Shown here one piece after another: positions 22,959-24,015 of a stretch of 24,015 bases of DNA. Under the pieces are notes generated by a model. That model was not told the DNA's origin. It did not search any database and worked only from the letters and a program-made list of their open reading frames with translations. Made by a program: the position numbers and the translations under genes. Source of the stretch: an uncultured Collinsella sp. Lineage in GTDB: Bacteria; Actinomycetota; Coriobacteriia; Coriobacteriales; Coriobacteriaceae. The stretch's first letter is position 1. Every line of letters begins with the position of its first letter. The stretch lies in assembly GCA_937937835.1 (NCBI GenBank), contig CALDBJ010000025.1, positions 1-24,015 on the forward strand, given 5' to 3'.

Positions 22959-23843
22959 ATGAGCGAAAAGCAAATGAGGCTCGGCGCCCTCGAGGCCGGC
23001 GGGACCAAGATGGTCTGTGCCGTGGTGTCCGGCGACGGCGAGGTCCTCGACCGTATGGAGACCCCGACGCTTACGCCCGCCGAGACCGTCCCGCAGATGA
23101 TCGAGTGGTTCACCGTCCGTGATGTGGACGCGTTGGGCATCGGCGCCTTCGGCCCGACCTGCGTCGACCCCAACGACGAGCGCTACGGCTCCATCCTCCA
23201 GACGCCCAAGCTCGCGTGGCGAGGCCATGGTCTTCGCGCCGCGTTCGCCGACGCCCTCGGGATTCCGGTGGCCTACGACACGGACGTGAACGTTGCCTGC
23301 CTCGGCGAAGTGGTCTACGGCTGCTGCAAGGGGCTCGAGGACGCCGCCTACGTGACCATCGGCACCGGCGTGGGCGCGGGCGTCATGTGCGCGGGCAGGC
23401 TCCTTCACGGCATGCTGCACCCCGAGGCCGGCCACATGCTGGTAAGGACCCGTCCCACCGAGGAGGGACGCTGCGTCTGCCCGAGCCACGCGAGCTGTCT
23501 CGAGGGCCTCGCCTCCGGCCCCGCCATTGCCGCGCGCTGGGGAAAGCCCGCGGCCGAGCTCGCGGACAACGATGAGGTGTGGGCGCTCGAGGGGGATTAT
23601 CTGGGGCAGATGTGCGCGAACCTCGTGCTCATGTACTCGCCTCGCCGCATCGTCCTCGGCGGCGGCGTGATGCACCAGGAGCAGCTCTACGGCATCGTCC
23701 GCAAGAAGACCCTCGAATATCTGGGTGGCTACATCCAGACCGCCGAGCTTAAGGACATGGAGAGCTACATCTGCGCCCCGGGCTGCGGCGGCGACCAAGG
23801 AATCCTCGGCGCGGCCGAGCTGGCAAGAAGGGCGCTCGCGTAA
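22959..23843 (+). CDS. ROK-family fructokinase
   Basis: A 294-residue cytoplasmic sugar kinase, close throughout to Bacillus subtilis fructokinase YdhR/GmuE in motif order. The ATP-binding EAGGTK is at 12-17, catalytic D109 is in YDTDVN, and IGTGVGAG (134-141) is the second ATP motif. Zinc ligands are H159, C174, H177 and C180 in the order H...C..H..C. LGGGVM near residue 227 closes the fold. It phosphorylates free fructose to fructose 6-phosphate. AAGGAGG lies six bases before the ATG. It follows the GH172 gene after an 80-base gap holding a weak hairpin, and probably uses the unphosphorylated fructose released by that enzyme. Confidence 0.92.
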   Translation: MSEKQMRLGALEAGGTKMVCAVVSGDGEVLDRMETPTLTPAETVPQMIEWFTVRDVDALGIGAFGPTCVDPNDERYGSILQTPKLAWRGHGLRAAFADALGIPVAYDTDVNVACLGEVVYGCCKGLEDAAYVTIGTGVGAGVMCAGRLLHGMLHPEAGHMLVRTRPTEEGRCVCPSHASCLEGLASGPAIAARWGKPAAELADNDEVWALEGDYLGQMCANLVLMYSPRRIVLGGGVMHQEQLYGIVRKKTLEYLGGYIQTAELKDMESYICAPGCGGDQGILGAAELARRALA

Positions 23844-24015
23844 CTTGCGCTCTCTCCGCCATACAACGCGTTAAGAAAAGACGAGCGCTTCTTGCCAATT
23901 GAGCGGCTAGAAGTGATTGTCTTTTGCATTTTTGTCTCTCAAAATCTTATTTTCACGATTTGCATTTTCATCCCGTTGTCCCCGACCCTTGCGAGAAACC
24001 GGAAAAAGCCGCTGA
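23844..24015. other. Downstream AT-rich non-coding end of the window
   Basis: No gene begins here. There is no strong terminator after the fructokinase. The decamer TTTGCATTTT occurs twice in direct orientation (23923-23932 and 23959-23968), starts 36 bases apart, in an AT-rich patch that could be the promoter or operator region of a gene beyond the window. Confidence 0.4.

Overview
The window is GC-rich (except for a few short AT-rich intergenic stretches) and looks like the chromosome of a gut actinobacterium of the class Coriobacteriia, most like Collinsella. This rests on codon style, protein flavour (MurT/GatD, mannose-family PTS, several glycerol/alcohol dehydrogenases, a multi-cluster ferredoxin protein) and REP-like hairpins between genes. 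The assignment is inference; no rRNA or species marker is present. I see no tRNA, rRNA, CRISPR array, transposase or integrase gene.

Region 1 (1-289) is a non-coding, repeat-dense edge: two 55-57 bp hairpin elements with the same arms in opposite orientation, plus a 35 bp hairpin that may terminate the leftward operon. Region 2 (290-4629, minus strand) is a likely operon of two paralogous helical-repeat proteins of unknown function and a single-chain MurT-GatD fusion, the enzyme that amidates D-glutamate of lipid II. Region 3 (5130-8719, plus) holds an iron alcohol dehydrogenase and two glycerol dehydrogenase paralogues, each of the first two followed by a strong intrinsic terminator, so these are mostly single-gene units. 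Region 4 (8870-11709, plus) holds a protein with four ferredoxin-type cluster motifs, the GTPase YchF and a small DUF1648 membrane protein. Region 5 (11719-12403) is a divergent pair, an unknown protein and a small XRE regulator, around a perfect 24 bp palindrome. Region 6 (12404-15665) holds an inverted-repeat element, a type I asparaginase (minus) and GMP synthase guaA (plus) with a clear terminator.

Region 7 (15666-24015) reads like an accessory sugar island. After a 0.7 kb stretch without a convincing gene comes a 913-residue LevR-type PTS regulator, a complete mannose-family PTS split into four proteins in the order IIB, IIC, IID, IIA, a cytoplasmic DUF2961/GH172 glycosidase and a ROK fructokinase. 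Arginine codon AGG is used repeatedly here and hardly at all in the housekeeping genes to the left.

The most interesting hypothesis is that Region 7 is a self-contained pathway for an alpha-fructofuranosyl disaccharide such as a difructose anhydride. The PTS would import and phosphorylate it, GH172 would open or split it in the cytoplasm, and the fructokinase would phosphorylate the released fructose. The regulator is unusual: the sigma-54 contact loop (GAFTGA) is absent and Walker B is degenerate, which suggests a LevR-family protein that no longer works through sigma-54.
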